Origin: Gammaproteobacteria bacterium
Lineage (GTDB): Bacteria; Pseudomonadota; Gammaproteobacteria; Chromatiales; Chromatiaceae
Direction: 5' to 3'
DNA: 7,342 nucleotides
Assembly (NCBI GenBank): GCA_030621975.1
Contig: JAUXGQ010000068.1
Coordinates: 1-7,342, forward strand
Each line of letters opens with the position of its first letter. The first letter of the stretch is position 1. This document shows positions 1 to 6,945 of the stretch, one piece after another. The translations under genes were made by a program, and so were the position numbers. A model generated the notes under the pieces. That model did no database searches. It was not told where the DNA came from and was given only the letters and a program-made list of their open reading frames with translations.

Positions 1-27
1 CCTCCACTACGCTACGGCCCCCCCGGC

Positions 28-133
28 GTGGTCCTGAAACCGGTGCTTCACACTCAACAATGCTCTATCCTGCAACTTTGGTGGATCTCTTGATCAACAC
101 GGAAGTGGATCAGTTTTAAACCGGTAGTGGCAC
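28..133. repeat. Possible remnant of an IS21-family element end (repeated GTGG(A)TC...AAACCGGT motifs)
   Basis: Two related motifs lie in the same orientation: GTGGTCCTGAAACCGGT at 28-44 and GTGGATCAGTTTTAAACCGGT at 105-125. A third GTGGATC sits at 81-87 and a perfect TTGATCAA palindrome at 90-97. IS21-family elements are known for several short repeats near each end, often of the type 'GTGGatCAGTTTTgAACCGGc', and these resemble them. The DNA just before (1-27) is GC-rich and carries no recognisable gene. No istA or istB coding sequence is visible, so at most the tip of an element is present, with the rest beyond the left edge. The family assignment rests on recalled motif resemblance only. 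Confidence 0.3.
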
Positions 134-159
134 CCCAAGGGGGCCTTCACACGGACAAT

Positions 160-178
160 AGGCCCCTTCGAGGGGCCT
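160..178. repeat. GC-rich hairpin (7-bp perfect stem, 5-nt loop)
   Basis: AGGCCCC (160-166) pairs perfectly with GGGGCCT (172-178) around TTCGA. The nearby AAGGGGGCCTT at 138-147 could pair with the left arm instead, so two mutually exclusive folds are possible. No run of T follows on either strand, so a classical intrinsic terminator is not supported. Confidence 0.6.
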
Positions 179-185
179 TCATCAA

Positions 186-206
186 ACCGCCCCCTCTGGG
201 GGCGGT
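186..206. terminator. Strong GC-rich hairpin, possible terminator for the minus-strand gene cluster
   Basis: ACCGCCCCC (186-194) pairs perfectly with GGGGGCGGT (198-206) across a three-base loop, a 9-bp stem. It is the most stable simple hairpin in the left gene-free region and lies about 280 bases past the last stop codon of the minus-strand genes. Read on the minus strand it is followed by only three T residues (CGGTTTGATG). It could therefore be a weak or factor-assisted terminator, or simply part of a palindromic repeat. The hairpin is certain; its role is not. Confidence 0.35.
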
Positions 207-336
207 AGATGATTTCCTATGCATCAAGAAACACGTGCGTTACCCCTGACCCCCTGGCGAAGAAAACTTGTCACCAACGGGTTTGGTTCACACCCGCTGC
301 CGCCCAGGGGCTCCGCCTCTGCGGTACGTCTCCTCC

Positions 337-370
337 CCGTTTCCTTATACTCCCTCAAGTAAGGGAACGG
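337..370. repeat. Inverted repeat, 11-bp near-perfect stem with 12-nt loop
   Basis: CCGTTTCCTTA (337-347) and TAAGGGAACGG (360-370) are complementary at 10 of 11 positions; the eleventh would be a G-U pair in plus-strand RNA. There is no T-run on either side. It sits in the gene-free region past the end of the 302-residue TPR gene. Its function is unknown; a structured 3' trailer, a binding site or a decayed repeat are all possible. Confidence 0.5.
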
Positions 371-486
371 AGTAAATTCAACTGGCTGCTGTAGTTCGAA
401 AATAACTATATGGTTAGGCCCGTACATAGAATCGGAAGCGCTCTCACCGATCACATCCATTCACTCAGTGCCATGCCCCGAATCCT

Positions 487-1395
487 TCATCCCTCCGCAC
501 ACCCGCGCATCTCTTCGATCAGGAGCTCCAGCTGGTCCGGGTGGACTCCTGGGTCATCGGCCAGGAGCTCGGCGGCGCGGCGATAGAACGGCATGGCCTC
601 TGCGCAGCGCCCCTCTGAGCGGGCTTGTCTGGCCATGCGCAGCAGAAGTGCTGCCAGTCTTTTTCTCAGGCCGGTCACCGGTTCCGCCGCGGGGCCCATG
701 AGGCTTTCCTGTAATTCAAGGGCGCGCTCGAGCGTCGCCCGCGCCTGCTCCAGACGATCCGCGTTGAGCTGCACCCGTCCAAGCACCATCAGGGTGTAGG
801 CCAATTCCATGCGCAGCCGCCAGATTCCCTTTAGGCGCTCCGACTCGCGCGCCTTCTTTACTTCGCCTTCGGACCGGTAAGCCTTGTCCAGCACCAGTGA
901 TTGCGACTTGAAGCGCTCGTACCTCTCTTTGGGGGTTTCCTTATCTTCAGACAACCTGGTGTCGAATGTCGGAGCAGACGACGGCTCCACGGCGGTGTCC
1001 GCATCAAAGGTCGCTATGGAGATTTTCGATCTCGGCTTGGCCGGCCGCCTGGGGTCTGGGTTGACCTTCCGTTCCAGAATCGCCGCCAGCTCCCGGTAGA
1101 GCCGCTCCGCATCCTCCCATCTCTTTTCCTTTTCATGGGCTGCGGCCAGGGTCCTGAGTGAATAGCGCAGCAGGAACCCGGCGCGCAAACGATCCGGATG
1201 CTCCGGTTCGTACTCTTTTTGTGCAAAAGCGAGAGCCTCGCGGGCGGACTCGACCGCATCGGCGTGCCGGCCCTGTTCCATCAGCGCGCGGGCCTCATCG
1301 GCCTTCTGGGCGTACAGACTGCGGTGGGTGCAGGCGGGCGTGCACAGAGCCCACAGCGAAACGACTACCGGCATCATGTTGAAGGGGCTTTTCAT
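487..1395 (-). CDS. TPR-repeat lipoprotein (302 aa), downstream partner of the large TPR lipoprotein
   Basis: The product is a predicted envelope lipoprotein likely to serve in protein-protein interaction; no enzymatic motif is seen. A signal peptide ends at a lipobox-like TPAC with the acylated cysteine at residue 22. TPR-like helices occupy about 31-64 and 79-112. A charged, proline- and serine-containing linker without TPR pattern covers about 113-165, a helical stretch 165-190, and two further TPR-like units about 196-229 and 250-280. The ATG overlaps the upstream TGA as ATGA, which supports translational coupling and fixes the start; a GGAAG sequence lies just upstream. Residues 43-72 match residues 38-67 of the upstream protein at 16 of 30 positions, indicating common origin of the N-terminal modules. 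The exact partner and function are unknown. Confidence 0.9.
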   Translation of the reverse strand: MKSPFNMMPVVVSLWALCTPACTHRSLYAQKADEARALMEQGRHADAVESAREALAFAQKEYEPEHPDRLRAGFLLRYSLRTLAAAHEKEKRWEDAERLYRELAAILERKVNPDPRRPAKPRSKISIATFDADTAVEPSSAPTFDTRLSEDKETPKERYERFKSQSLVLDKAYRSEGEVKKARESERLKGIWRLRMELAYTLMVLGRVQLNADRLEQARATLERALELQESLMGPAAEPVTGLRKRLAALLLRMARQARSEGRCAEAMPFYRRAAELLADDPGVHPDQLELLIEEMRGCAEG

Positions 1396-4268
1396 TCGGA
1401 GCGTCTTCCCGGTTTGCGACCAAACAAGATCTTCGCCGCCCGCTTCTTTTGTTGCCGGGCCAGCTTCTTCTGGCCCAGCTCCCAGTTACACACCGCACAC
1501 ATCAAGACCACCCGCCCGACCAACTCGCTGTCCGGACCCATGGCGGCCTCCAGGATCTCCAGTGCCCGCATGTAGAACGTTCGGGCAGCCTGGTGCCGCT
1601 TCAAACCCTTGAAGGTATCGGCCAGCTGCACCAGAGCCAACCCAACCTTGCCGTCCCTGGTTCCGTATTCGCGCTCGTAGACCTTAACCAGCCGGGCATA
1701 CAATTCGGAGGCCTCTCGAAGGCGGTTCTGCCCGACCAGCATTCCGGCCAGCCGATCCAGCGTGCTGGCCGTCACCCGGCTATCCGGCTTCTCTTGGCCG
1801 CTAAGCGCCTCAAGTGCCTTGCGGTAGTATTTCTCGGCCTGCTTTGGGTCTTCCTCTTCCTGGTGGATGCGGGCCAGGCCGTAGTAGCCGAAAGCCAGCT
1901 TTGAATGGGTCTCGCAGAGCTTCCTCCAGGAGGCCAGTGCCCGCTGGTACAGATCGGCCGCAAGTTTCAATTTTCCTTGCGCGCGCAGCATCTCGGCCAG
2001 GTCCTTTAGGGTGACGGCCAGCTTCTCTCGATCGGGCGAATCGGCCTGCTCCAAGTTGCGGAGGGCACGCCGGTACAACTCCTCGGCTCTCTGGTACTCT
2101 CCCCGCTCGGCGAGGAGCAGCGCCCGGTTGGACAGTTGATGGACGGTGGTGGGATGGCCGCCGCCGAGCGAACGCTGACTGATGGCCAGTGCGCGCTCGC
2201 TCTGCTTCGAGGCCTCCTGGGGCTTTCCCTGCTTGCGTAACACCAGGGCCAGTCGGTCCAGCAATCCCACCAGACTGGCATGCTCGGCGCCCAGGACACT
2301 TTCGCGGATGCCCAGAGACCGGCGCAGCGCCGCCTCGGCCTCGTCGTAACGCCACTCTAAACGGTGCAGGTCGCCCAGGGCGGCCAAGGTATCCGCTACC
2401 AGAAGGTGATCCTTCGAAAGAAAACGCTCGCGAATCCGAAGGGCCCGGGTGAGCAGCTTATGGGCTTCCTCCGACCGTTCCTGGGCGCTGCGTACCCGAG
2501 AGAGTTCCATCAGCGAGCGGGTCACCTCCAGGTGATCGCTTGGAAATATCTTCTCCCGGATGGCCAGAGCGCGCAGGCAAAAAGGCTCGGCCCGATCCGG
2601 CCGGCCCTCTGCCCGTCCCAGGGCGGAGAGGGTGTCCAGAGAGGCGGCGACCTTCACGTGCCGGGGGCCGAAGGCGTTTTCCCGGATGGTCAGCGCGCGG
2701 CGGGCCAGCGCCCCGGCCAGCTGAAGTTGCCCGGAAGCGATGAGCGCAGAGGCCAGGCCGTCCAGGCTGTCGGACACGTCGGGATGATCGGATCCCAGGG
2801 CCTTCTCCCGGATGTCCCGGGCCTGCTCGTACAGGCGCACGGCTTGTCCGTACTCCCCGGCGGCGTAGCGGACGGAGGCCAGCCCATCCAGACCCGAGGC
2901 CATCTTGGGATGATCGCCTCCGAACCCGGATTTGCAGAGTTCGAGCGCCAGCTCGTAAATCCGGGCCGCCTCGGGGTAGTCACCCCGGGCGAAGTGCACA
3001 CCGGCCAGGCCGAACAGCGGGCCGATCAGGCGGGTATGGCCCTTCCCCAGCTTCTCCTCGACCACCTGCACGACTTGATGGTAGAGAGCCTCGGCTTCAG
3101 CAAAGCGTCCCAGCTCGGTCCACAGATCGGCCAGGGCCAGCTGGCCTTCCAATAAGACGAAGCGTTCCTGCCGGCGCTGCGGCGCTTTTTCGACAACCTC
3201 CTGCAGCATCTCAGCCGCCCGCTGGTATTCTCTCAGCACACGCAGCAGGCCGCCCAGCTGAACCAGGGAACGCACCACCAGCGGATGCCCTGGTGCCAGG
3301 CGGGCTCGTCGGGTGGCCAGCGCCTGCTCGATCAGGGGTCGGGCCTTTTTGTAACGGCCAGTCAGCATCAACACGTACGCCAGGCTGGACTGGCTGGCGG
3401 CCGTCTTGACATGATCTTTACCCAGTTTGTTCCGGCGGATGTCCAGGGATTTCCCGATGAGCCGCTCCGCCTCGGCGTAACGGCCCACGGCGGCCTGCAG
3501 CACGCCCAGCGGATGCCAGGCGGTGGCCATCTCGAGCGTGTCCTCGTCGAGCAGCTGCAAGCGCAGGTCCCGGGCGTGCTCCAGGTGCTCGCGGGCCCGG
3601 TCAAACCGGCTCTGCGTGATTTCCAGACTTCCCAGATCAATCAGCGTACGCGTCAGCATCAGGACCTCGTGTAGAATCCATTGGTTAACGTTCAAGTCCT
3701 GTGCGGGTATTTTTGCGAGGCTGGGCAGGGCGCGAACCCGGCCTTTATGGATCTCCAGTGCCTGGAGGTACAATCGTTCGGCCTTTTGGAGGTCTCCCCG
3801 CGCACAGTGCACGCCGGCCAGTGAGCGAAGCGACTCGGCCACATGGTGAAAGTCGCGTTTGATCCAGATCAGCCGGCGCACCCGGCGCACCGCGTCCTTG
3901 TGCTCGTGGGGATCGAAGTCGGGATCGGTCATCCATCGAATCGCCTCGTACAGCTCCCGAGCGACCGGCTTCAGGCTGGCAACCCGGCCAGCAAGCACTT
4001 GCTGGTGAAGCCGGAGGGCCTCTTCGTGTTTCGCCTGGAAGTAGCGGACTCGAGCCAGATGGTACAGCGCCCGAAGGCGCTGGGGATGATCGGGTGACAA
4101 CTGATCATGGGCATAGGCCAGGGCCTCTTCGGCCGATCCGGCCGCCTCACGGTAACGGCCCTCCCGGAATAGAGAATGGGTGTCTTTGTTCCATTCGATC
4201 AACCTGCGCTGAGCACAGGAAGGAAGACACAAGCCCAGCAGGCAGACCAGCACTCCAAGGTTTCGCAT
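1392..4268 (-). CDS. Large kinesin-light-chain-type TPR lipoprotein (958 aa)
   Basis: The product is a long superhelical scaffold anchored to a membrane through its N-terminus; such proteins bind partner proteins, and no catalytic domain is visible. From the ATG at 4268 a classic signal peptide ends at LPSC with the lipid-modified cysteine at residue 18. An in-frame GTG nine bases upstream is a possible but less likely start; neither has a clear Shine-Dalgarno sequence. Two or three irregular TPRs occupy residues 35-220. Seventeen contiguous repeats follow at about 221-932, nearly all exactly 42 residues long, of the pattern '(R/E)Y..A..L...AL.IR...LG.dHp.v..sL..La.l....G', which is the TPR_12/TPR_10 class. 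A short basic tail ends the protein. The stop overlaps the next start as ATGA. The gene lies 192 bases downstream of the transglycosylase gene on the same strand, so cotranscription is possible but unproven. Confidence 0.92.
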   Translation of the reverse strand: MRNLGVLVCLLGLCLPSCAQRRLIEWNKDTHSLFREGRYREAAGSAEEALAYAHDQLSPDHPQRLRALYHLARVRYFQAKHEEALRLHQQVLAGRVASLKPVARELYEAIRWMTDPDFDPHEHKDAVRRVRRLIWIKRDFHHVAESLRSLAGVHCARGDLQKAERLYLQALEIHKGRVRALPSLAKIPAQDLNVNQWILHEVLMLTRTLIDLGSLEITQSRFDRAREHLEHARDLRLQLLDEDTLEMATAWHPLGVLQAAVGRYAEAERLIGKSLDIRRNKLGKDHVKTAASQSSLAYVLMLTGRYKKARPLIEQALATRRARLAPGHPLVVRSLVQLGGLLRVLREYQRAAEMLQEVVEKAPQRRQERFVLLEGQLALADLWTELGRFAEAEALYHQVVQVVEEKLGKGHTRLIGPLFGLAGVHFARGDYPEAARIYELALELCKSGFGGDHPKMASGLDGLASVRYAAGEYGQAVRLYEQARDIREKALGSDHPDVSDSLDGLASALIASGQLQLAGALARRALTIRENAFGPRHVKVAASLDTLSALGRAEGRPDRAEPFCLRALAIREKIFPSDHLEVTRSLMELSRVRSAQERSEEAHKLLTRALRIRERFLSKDHLLVADTLAALGDLHRLEWRYDEAEAALRRSLGIRESVLGAEHASLVGLLDRLALVLRKQGKPQEASKQSERALAISQRSLGGGHPTTVHQLSNRALLLAERGEYQRAEELYRRALRNLEQADSPDREKLAVTLKDLAEMLRAQGKLKLAADLYQRALASWRKLCETHSKLAFGYYGLARIHQEEEDPKQAEKYYRKALEALSGQEKPDSRVTASTLDRLAGMLVGQNRLREASELYARLVKVYEREYGTRDGKVGLALVQLADTFKGLKRHQAARTFYMRALEILEAAMGPDSELVGRVVLMCAVCNWELGQKKLARQQKKRAAKILFGRKPGRRSE

Positions 4269-4460
4269 GGGCACCACTGACTGACGCTAGCATTTTCGAA
4301 CCAGGAAGTTCAAGGCGTGAAAGAAACCGACGAAACCGAGGGACGGAGGCCGCGCAACTGCGTTCCCTCCCTCCATTTCTGCCTCAATTGTCAAAAACTC
4401 TCAATCGTCGAAGGATGAAAAACCTGTGCTATCCCCAACATGAGCCGTTTGGTTGTCGGT
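4269..4460 (-). promoter_or_regulatory. Intergenic region upstream of the TPR lipoprotein operon
   Basis: This gap separates the transglycosylase gene from the TPR pair. On the minus strand it contains TTGACA (about 4387-4392) after a T-rich stretch, but no good -10 hexamer at the right distance, so a sigma-70 promoter is not convincing. An imperfect GC-rich stem (arms near 4338-4349 and 4364-4374) could act as a leader hairpin. No intrinsic terminator follows the transglycosylase stop codon, which leaves read-through into the TPR genes possible. Confidence 0.3.
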
Positions 4461-6548
4461 TCAGGGACTGCTGACCTGCAGGTAGGCCTTGTAACGCTCC
4501 CGGATTCGACGCACGTACTGGAAGGGTTCTGAGCCGCGGCAGTAGCCATAGCGGGCGGTGCGGGCGTACTGCGGACGGCCGAGAAGCAGCATGGCGCGCT
4601 CTACGTTGTCGAACCAACGATACGGGTTCCAGCCCTTGCGCTCTGCCAGCCGGCGGGCGTCGAGCACGTGGCCGTAGCCGGCGTTGTAGGCCGCCAGGGC
4701 GAACCAGTTGCGCACGTTGACCGGCAGGTTTGGATCGAAACGGTCACGTAACCAATCCATGTACTTCACCCCAGCGTGCACGCCGGCCTCGGGGCGGGTG
4801 ACGTCTTTGAAACCCATCCCCCGGGAGGTTTTCGGCATGATCTGCATCAGGCCGCGGGCGCCCGCCCACGAGCGGGCCTGCGGGTCGAAGCGGCTTTCGA
4901 CGTGTGCCTGCGCGACGATCAGCCGCCAGTCGAAACCGTAGCGCCGGGCGAACTCGCGGAACAGGTCGTCGAAGGGTGAGATCTGCCCGGTGCGGGTAGG
5001 GCGCTTGGCGGCGTGCTTCTTGATGGATCGGGAGCTCTGGAAATACTTGCGGCGGGTAAGGTTGTAGAAGACCCCCCGGTACTCCTGGTCGAAGAAGGCG
5101 TTCACCGCCTTCTTGAGCAACGGGTTGCCGGGAAGCATGGCCCAGCCGTGGGGCACCTTTTCGCCCAGGGCGCAGGCCGCCTGGATGTCGTCTCGGCAGG
5201 TCAGCTCTATGTCCACGATGTGGCTGTCGGCCACCGTCAGGTCATAGCTACCGTCCGCTACCCGGGCGACGATCTCCTCGGTCTCGAGCTCTTCGGGGGC
5301 CGCCTGGAGCGTCAGATCCACACCGCTGTTCTTCAGCTCCTTGAGCGTTTGCCAGTAGGCGCTGCTCTTGCGAACCACCATGGTTCTCCCGGCGAGATCT
5401 TCGGGTCGGGCCGGGCAATGCGGGTCGTCCGTCCGGCATACCACCGTCTCGGTGACGTAGTTGTAGGGCTGTGAAAAGGCCACCCCTTTCTGCTTGCGCT
5501 CCGCGGTGATGGTCAGGGCCGCCGCCACCAGGTCGCCGCGGCCCTCCAGCAGCCAGGGAATCAGGTCGTCGCGCGAGGGGGGCACCACAAGCTTGATGTG
5601 CAGGTCGTGACGCTTGGCAAACTCGCGCACCAGGTCGTACTCGAAGCCAATCAGCTCGCCTCGCCAGAGGAAGTAGGTTGAAGCGCTGTTCCTGGTCAGC
5701 ACCCGCAGAACCCGCAGCTTCTTGATGGCGAGCAGATCGCCAGTGTAGATCCTGGAGACCGGCTCGACCAGCTGGACCTCGCTGAGGAACGCGTCGAGCG
5801 CCTTGCGCAACGACCTGGCCCCGGGCCGGACAGCCCAGGCCCAGGGCCGCGAACCGCCCACATCGAGGGCCACCTTCAGACTGGGGGTATAGGCCGAGAC
5901 CGCCTGCACCAGGTTGCTGTCCGCCAAGGTCAGATCGTACACGCCGCGCGAAACCCGGTAGAGGATCTGCTCGGTGTCGAGGTGTTCGTCGACCACCCGA
6001 ATGGAGAGGCCAGGATACTTCTTCTTCAGCTCCAAGGCGGTGTTCCAGTAGGAAGACGACTTGCGCACCGCGATGGTGCGCCCACCCAGCCCGCCGAGAC
6101 CGGACAGCTCGTCGCCTGCGCGGGTGACCACCTGCTCGGTTACCACCGCCACCGGGGTGGTGAACGACACCCGCTCACGGCGCGCAGGAGTCACCGTCAT
6201 GGAGGCCACCAGCACGTCTCCCTTGCCTTCGAGCAGGTGGGGGATCAGGTCGTCGTAGGAGTCGACGTACACCGGCACTGGATCGAGCTTCAGCCGCCGG
6301 GCAAACTCCTCGGCCATCTTCCGTTCCAAGTCAGGTGGGAATCCGCTCCGAGGCAAGGTCTCGGCTTCTTCCCTGCGGGGCAGGAGAATGCGCAGCTTGC
6401 CGCGCTTGCGGATGGCGGACAGGTCACCCTTGTCGGTTTCCTCGACCCCCGCCGCGGCACCGGCGTCGGTGGCGGCCTGCTCCCGATCACGGGTGCAGCC
6501 CGAACCGCAAGCCAGGCATACGGCAACCATCGGAAGAATCGAGCGCAT
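4461..6548 (-). CDS. MltF-like lipoprotein: two solute-binding domains plus lytic transglycosylase domain (695 aa)
   Basis: This is a predicted membrane-bound murein lytic transglycosylase with two N-terminal sensory or regulatory binding domains. From the ATG at 6548 a hydrophobic signal ends in GSGC, with the likely lipidated Cys at residue 18. SBP_bac_3 domain 1 covers about 45-270 and domain 2 about 275-505. Both keep the T-x-T-x-x-R element (TVTPAR, TITAER) whose arginine usually contacts an amino-acid ligand's carboxylate, and share GRT..VRKSS.YW and YDLT.ADS, showing internal duplication. The SLT domain (about 525-645) has the catalytic Glu551 in HVESRF, GLMQ at 566-569 and AAYNAG at 619-624. 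The family cleaves peptidoglycan glycan strands, forming 1,6-anhydro ends. E. coli MltF (518 aa) has one binding domain, so this is a longer variant. TTG at 6593 would add 15 residues but makes a poor signal peptide. Confidence 0.93.
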   Translation of the reverse strand: MRSILPMVAVCLACGSGCTRDREQAATDAGAAAGVEETDKGDLSAIRKRGKLRILLPRREEAETLPRSGFPPDLERKMAEEFARRLKLDPVPVYVDSYDDLIPHLLEGKGDVLVASMTVTPARRERVSFTTPVAVVTEQVVTRAGDELSGLGGLGGRTIAVRKSSSYWNTALELKKKYPGLSIRVVDEHLDTEQILYRVSRGVYDLTLADSNLVQAVSAYTPSLKVALDVGGSRPWAWAVRPGARSLRKALDAFLSEVQLVEPVSRIYTGDLLAIKKLRVLRVLTRNSASTYFLWRGELIGFEYDLVREFAKRHDLHIKLVVPPSRDDLIPWLLEGRGDLVAAALTITAERKQKGVAFSQPYNYVTETVVCRTDDPHCPARPEDLAGRTMVVRKSSAYWQTLKELKNSGVDLTLQAAPEELETEEIVARVADGSYDLTVADSHIVDIELTCRDDIQAACALGEKVPHGWAMLPGNPLLKKAVNAFFDQEYRGVFYNLTRRKYFQSSRSIKKHAAKRPTRTGQISPFDDLFREFARRYGFDWRLIVAQAHVESRFDPQARSWAGARGLMQIMPKTSRGMGFKDVTRPEAGVHAGVKYMDWLRDRFDPNLPVNVRNWFALAAYNAGYGHVLDARRLAERKGWNPYRWFDNVERAMLLLGRPQYARTARYGYCRGSEPFQYVRRIRERYKAYLQVSSP

Positions 6549-6549
6549 T

Positions 6550-6571
6550 GGAAGCACACAACGATGCTTCC
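6550..6571 (-). promoter_or_regulatory. Hairpin abutting the start codon of the MltF-like gene
   Basis: GGAAGCA and TGCTTCC form a perfect 7-bp stem with an 8-base loop, ending one base before the ATG at 6548. In the mRNA the GGAAG arm is the only purine-rich sequence near this start, and it lies farther upstream than usual. A folded stem would hold the start region in structure, so translational control is possible. Alternatively it may argue for an upstream TTG or GTG start. The pairing is seen directly; the role is inferred. Confidence 0.35.
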
Positions 6572-6643
6572 ACACCACCGACCACCCGGTCAACCCTTGT
6601 ACAACGACCCCAATCTCCCACTGGTGCCCCTACGTTTCGACAT

Positions 6644-6671
6644 AACATATTGACTTCTCAGAGGAACTCAA
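6644..6671 (-). promoter_or_regulatory. Weak candidate sigma-70 promoter for the MltF-like gene
   Basis: On the minus strand TTGAGT (6666-6671) is followed after 16 bases by TATGTT (6644-6649), each matching consensus at 4 of 6 positions. It points at the transglycosylase gene, whose ATG lies about 95 bases downstream. The -35-like hexamer is the outer tip of the left inverted repeat, so insertion of the element could have created a hybrid promoter. Matches this weak occur by chance. Confidence 0.2.
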
Positions 6672-6712
6672 TATACGCGGTGCCACTGTACTAGTGAGAT
6701 AATTTACTTGTG
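6666..6712 (+). repeat. Inverted repeat, left copy (47 bp)
   Basis: This begins ACTCAATATACGCGGTGCCA and ends ATTTACTTGTG. It matches the reverse complement of 7295-7341 except for two G/A differences, at 6688 and 6698. Flanking similarity stops at once on the outer side (A at 6665 against G), so the outer edge is probably real. It lies between the 62-residue gene and the transglycosylase gene. Confidence 0.9.
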
Positions 6713-6741
6713 AAACGGACGGTGTAAGTGTCAAGACTCCC

Positions 6742-6930
6742 CTATTTATATTTTTTCAGATTGTATTTCTTGGCCAATTCGATCCGTTTTTCGTCGGGGA
6801 GGGAGCGTATGTACTTCTTCCAGCCGGGACACCATCCCGTGTGCCATCTCCACAGGCGACCTAGAATCGATTTGGGATTCTTGTCGTATTTCGCCCTGAA
6901 TCCGCATTTCTCGCAATTTTGTTCAGCCAT
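6742..6930 (-). CDS. Small Cys/His protein (62 aa), unidentified, possible zinc binder
   Basis: A 62-residue basic, lysine-rich protein of unknown function. Cys6-x2-Cys9 and His30-x3-Cys34 could supply four ligands for a zinc ion. The central part is rich in tryptophan (GRLWRWHTGWCPGW, residues 24-37), and the C-terminal third is a charged helix ending NLKKYK. There is no signal peptide or membrane segment, so it is probably cytoplasmic. The start is well supported: AGGAG lies 6 bases before the ATG within an AAAAAGGAGT run, and a stop codon of the preceding frame (6934-6936) falls between them. It is AT-richer than the large genes, with AAA and AAT codons common, suggesting different ancestry. 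It lies directly downstream of the kinase remnant, inside the inverted-repeat segment. The motif spacing looks like a conserved family, but I cannot name one. Confidence 0.7.
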   Translation of the reverse strand: MAEQNCEKCGFRAKYDKNPKSILGRLWRWHTGWCPGWKKYIRSLPDEKRIELAKKYNLKKYK

Positions 6931-6935
6931 AGGCT

Positions 6936-6945
6936 ACTCCTTTTT
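6936..6945 (-). promoter_or_regulatory. Strong ribosome-binding site of the 62-aa gene
   Basis: AAAAAGGAGT on the minus strand places AGGAG six bases from the ATG at 6930. It is the clearest Shine-Dalgarno sequence in the window and the main reason to regard this short gene as real. Confidence 0.7.

Larger units (their letters stand above)
1..486. other. Gene-free left region: hairpins and possible IS debris, no convincing gene
   Basis: No reading frame here has both a plausible start with a ribosome-binding site and recognisable protein content. Bases 1-133 carry the IS21-like repeated motifs, 134-206 a cluster of GC-rich palindromes, and 337-370 a further inverted repeat. The interval 207-336 shows nothing I can name. 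The interval 371-486 contains an AT-richer patch (about 380-420) directly downstream of the minus-strand gene cluster. A 78-codon open frame on the minus strand (224-460) is discussed under rejected items. Confidence 0.6.

Noticed and set aside
224..460. 78-codon open frame on the minus strand downstream of the TPR pair
   Set aside because: It has no clear ribosome-binding site, no recognisable domain, mixed codon use unlike the neighbouring genes, and it runs across the 337-370 inverted repeat. It may be a decayed or novel small gene but cannot be supported.
2364..3155. 263-codon open frame on the plus strand inside the large TPR gene
   Set aside because: It lies wholly opposite clear TPR coding sequence. 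Its repetitive Gly, Pro and Gln content is the antisense shadow of the 42-residue repeats in high-GC DNA.
2100..3300. Tandem DNA repeats or CRISPR-like periodicity within the large TPR gene
   Set aside because: The period of about 126 bases follows the 42-residue protein repeat. The DNA units are diverged and coding, with no short conserved repeats separated by unique spacers.
6549..6593. Fifteen-residue N-terminal extension of the transglycosylase from a TTG start
   Set aside because: The extension puts charged and aromatic residues before the hydrophobic signal and spoils the lipoprotein signal that the ATG at 6548 gives. It is not fully excluded because the ATG lacks a good Shine-Dalgarno sequence.
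5982..6653. 223-codon open frame on the plus strand opposite the transglycosylase gene
   Set aside because: It is antisense to the first solute-binding domain, has no domain of its own and is rich in the residues expected of a high-GC shadow frame.
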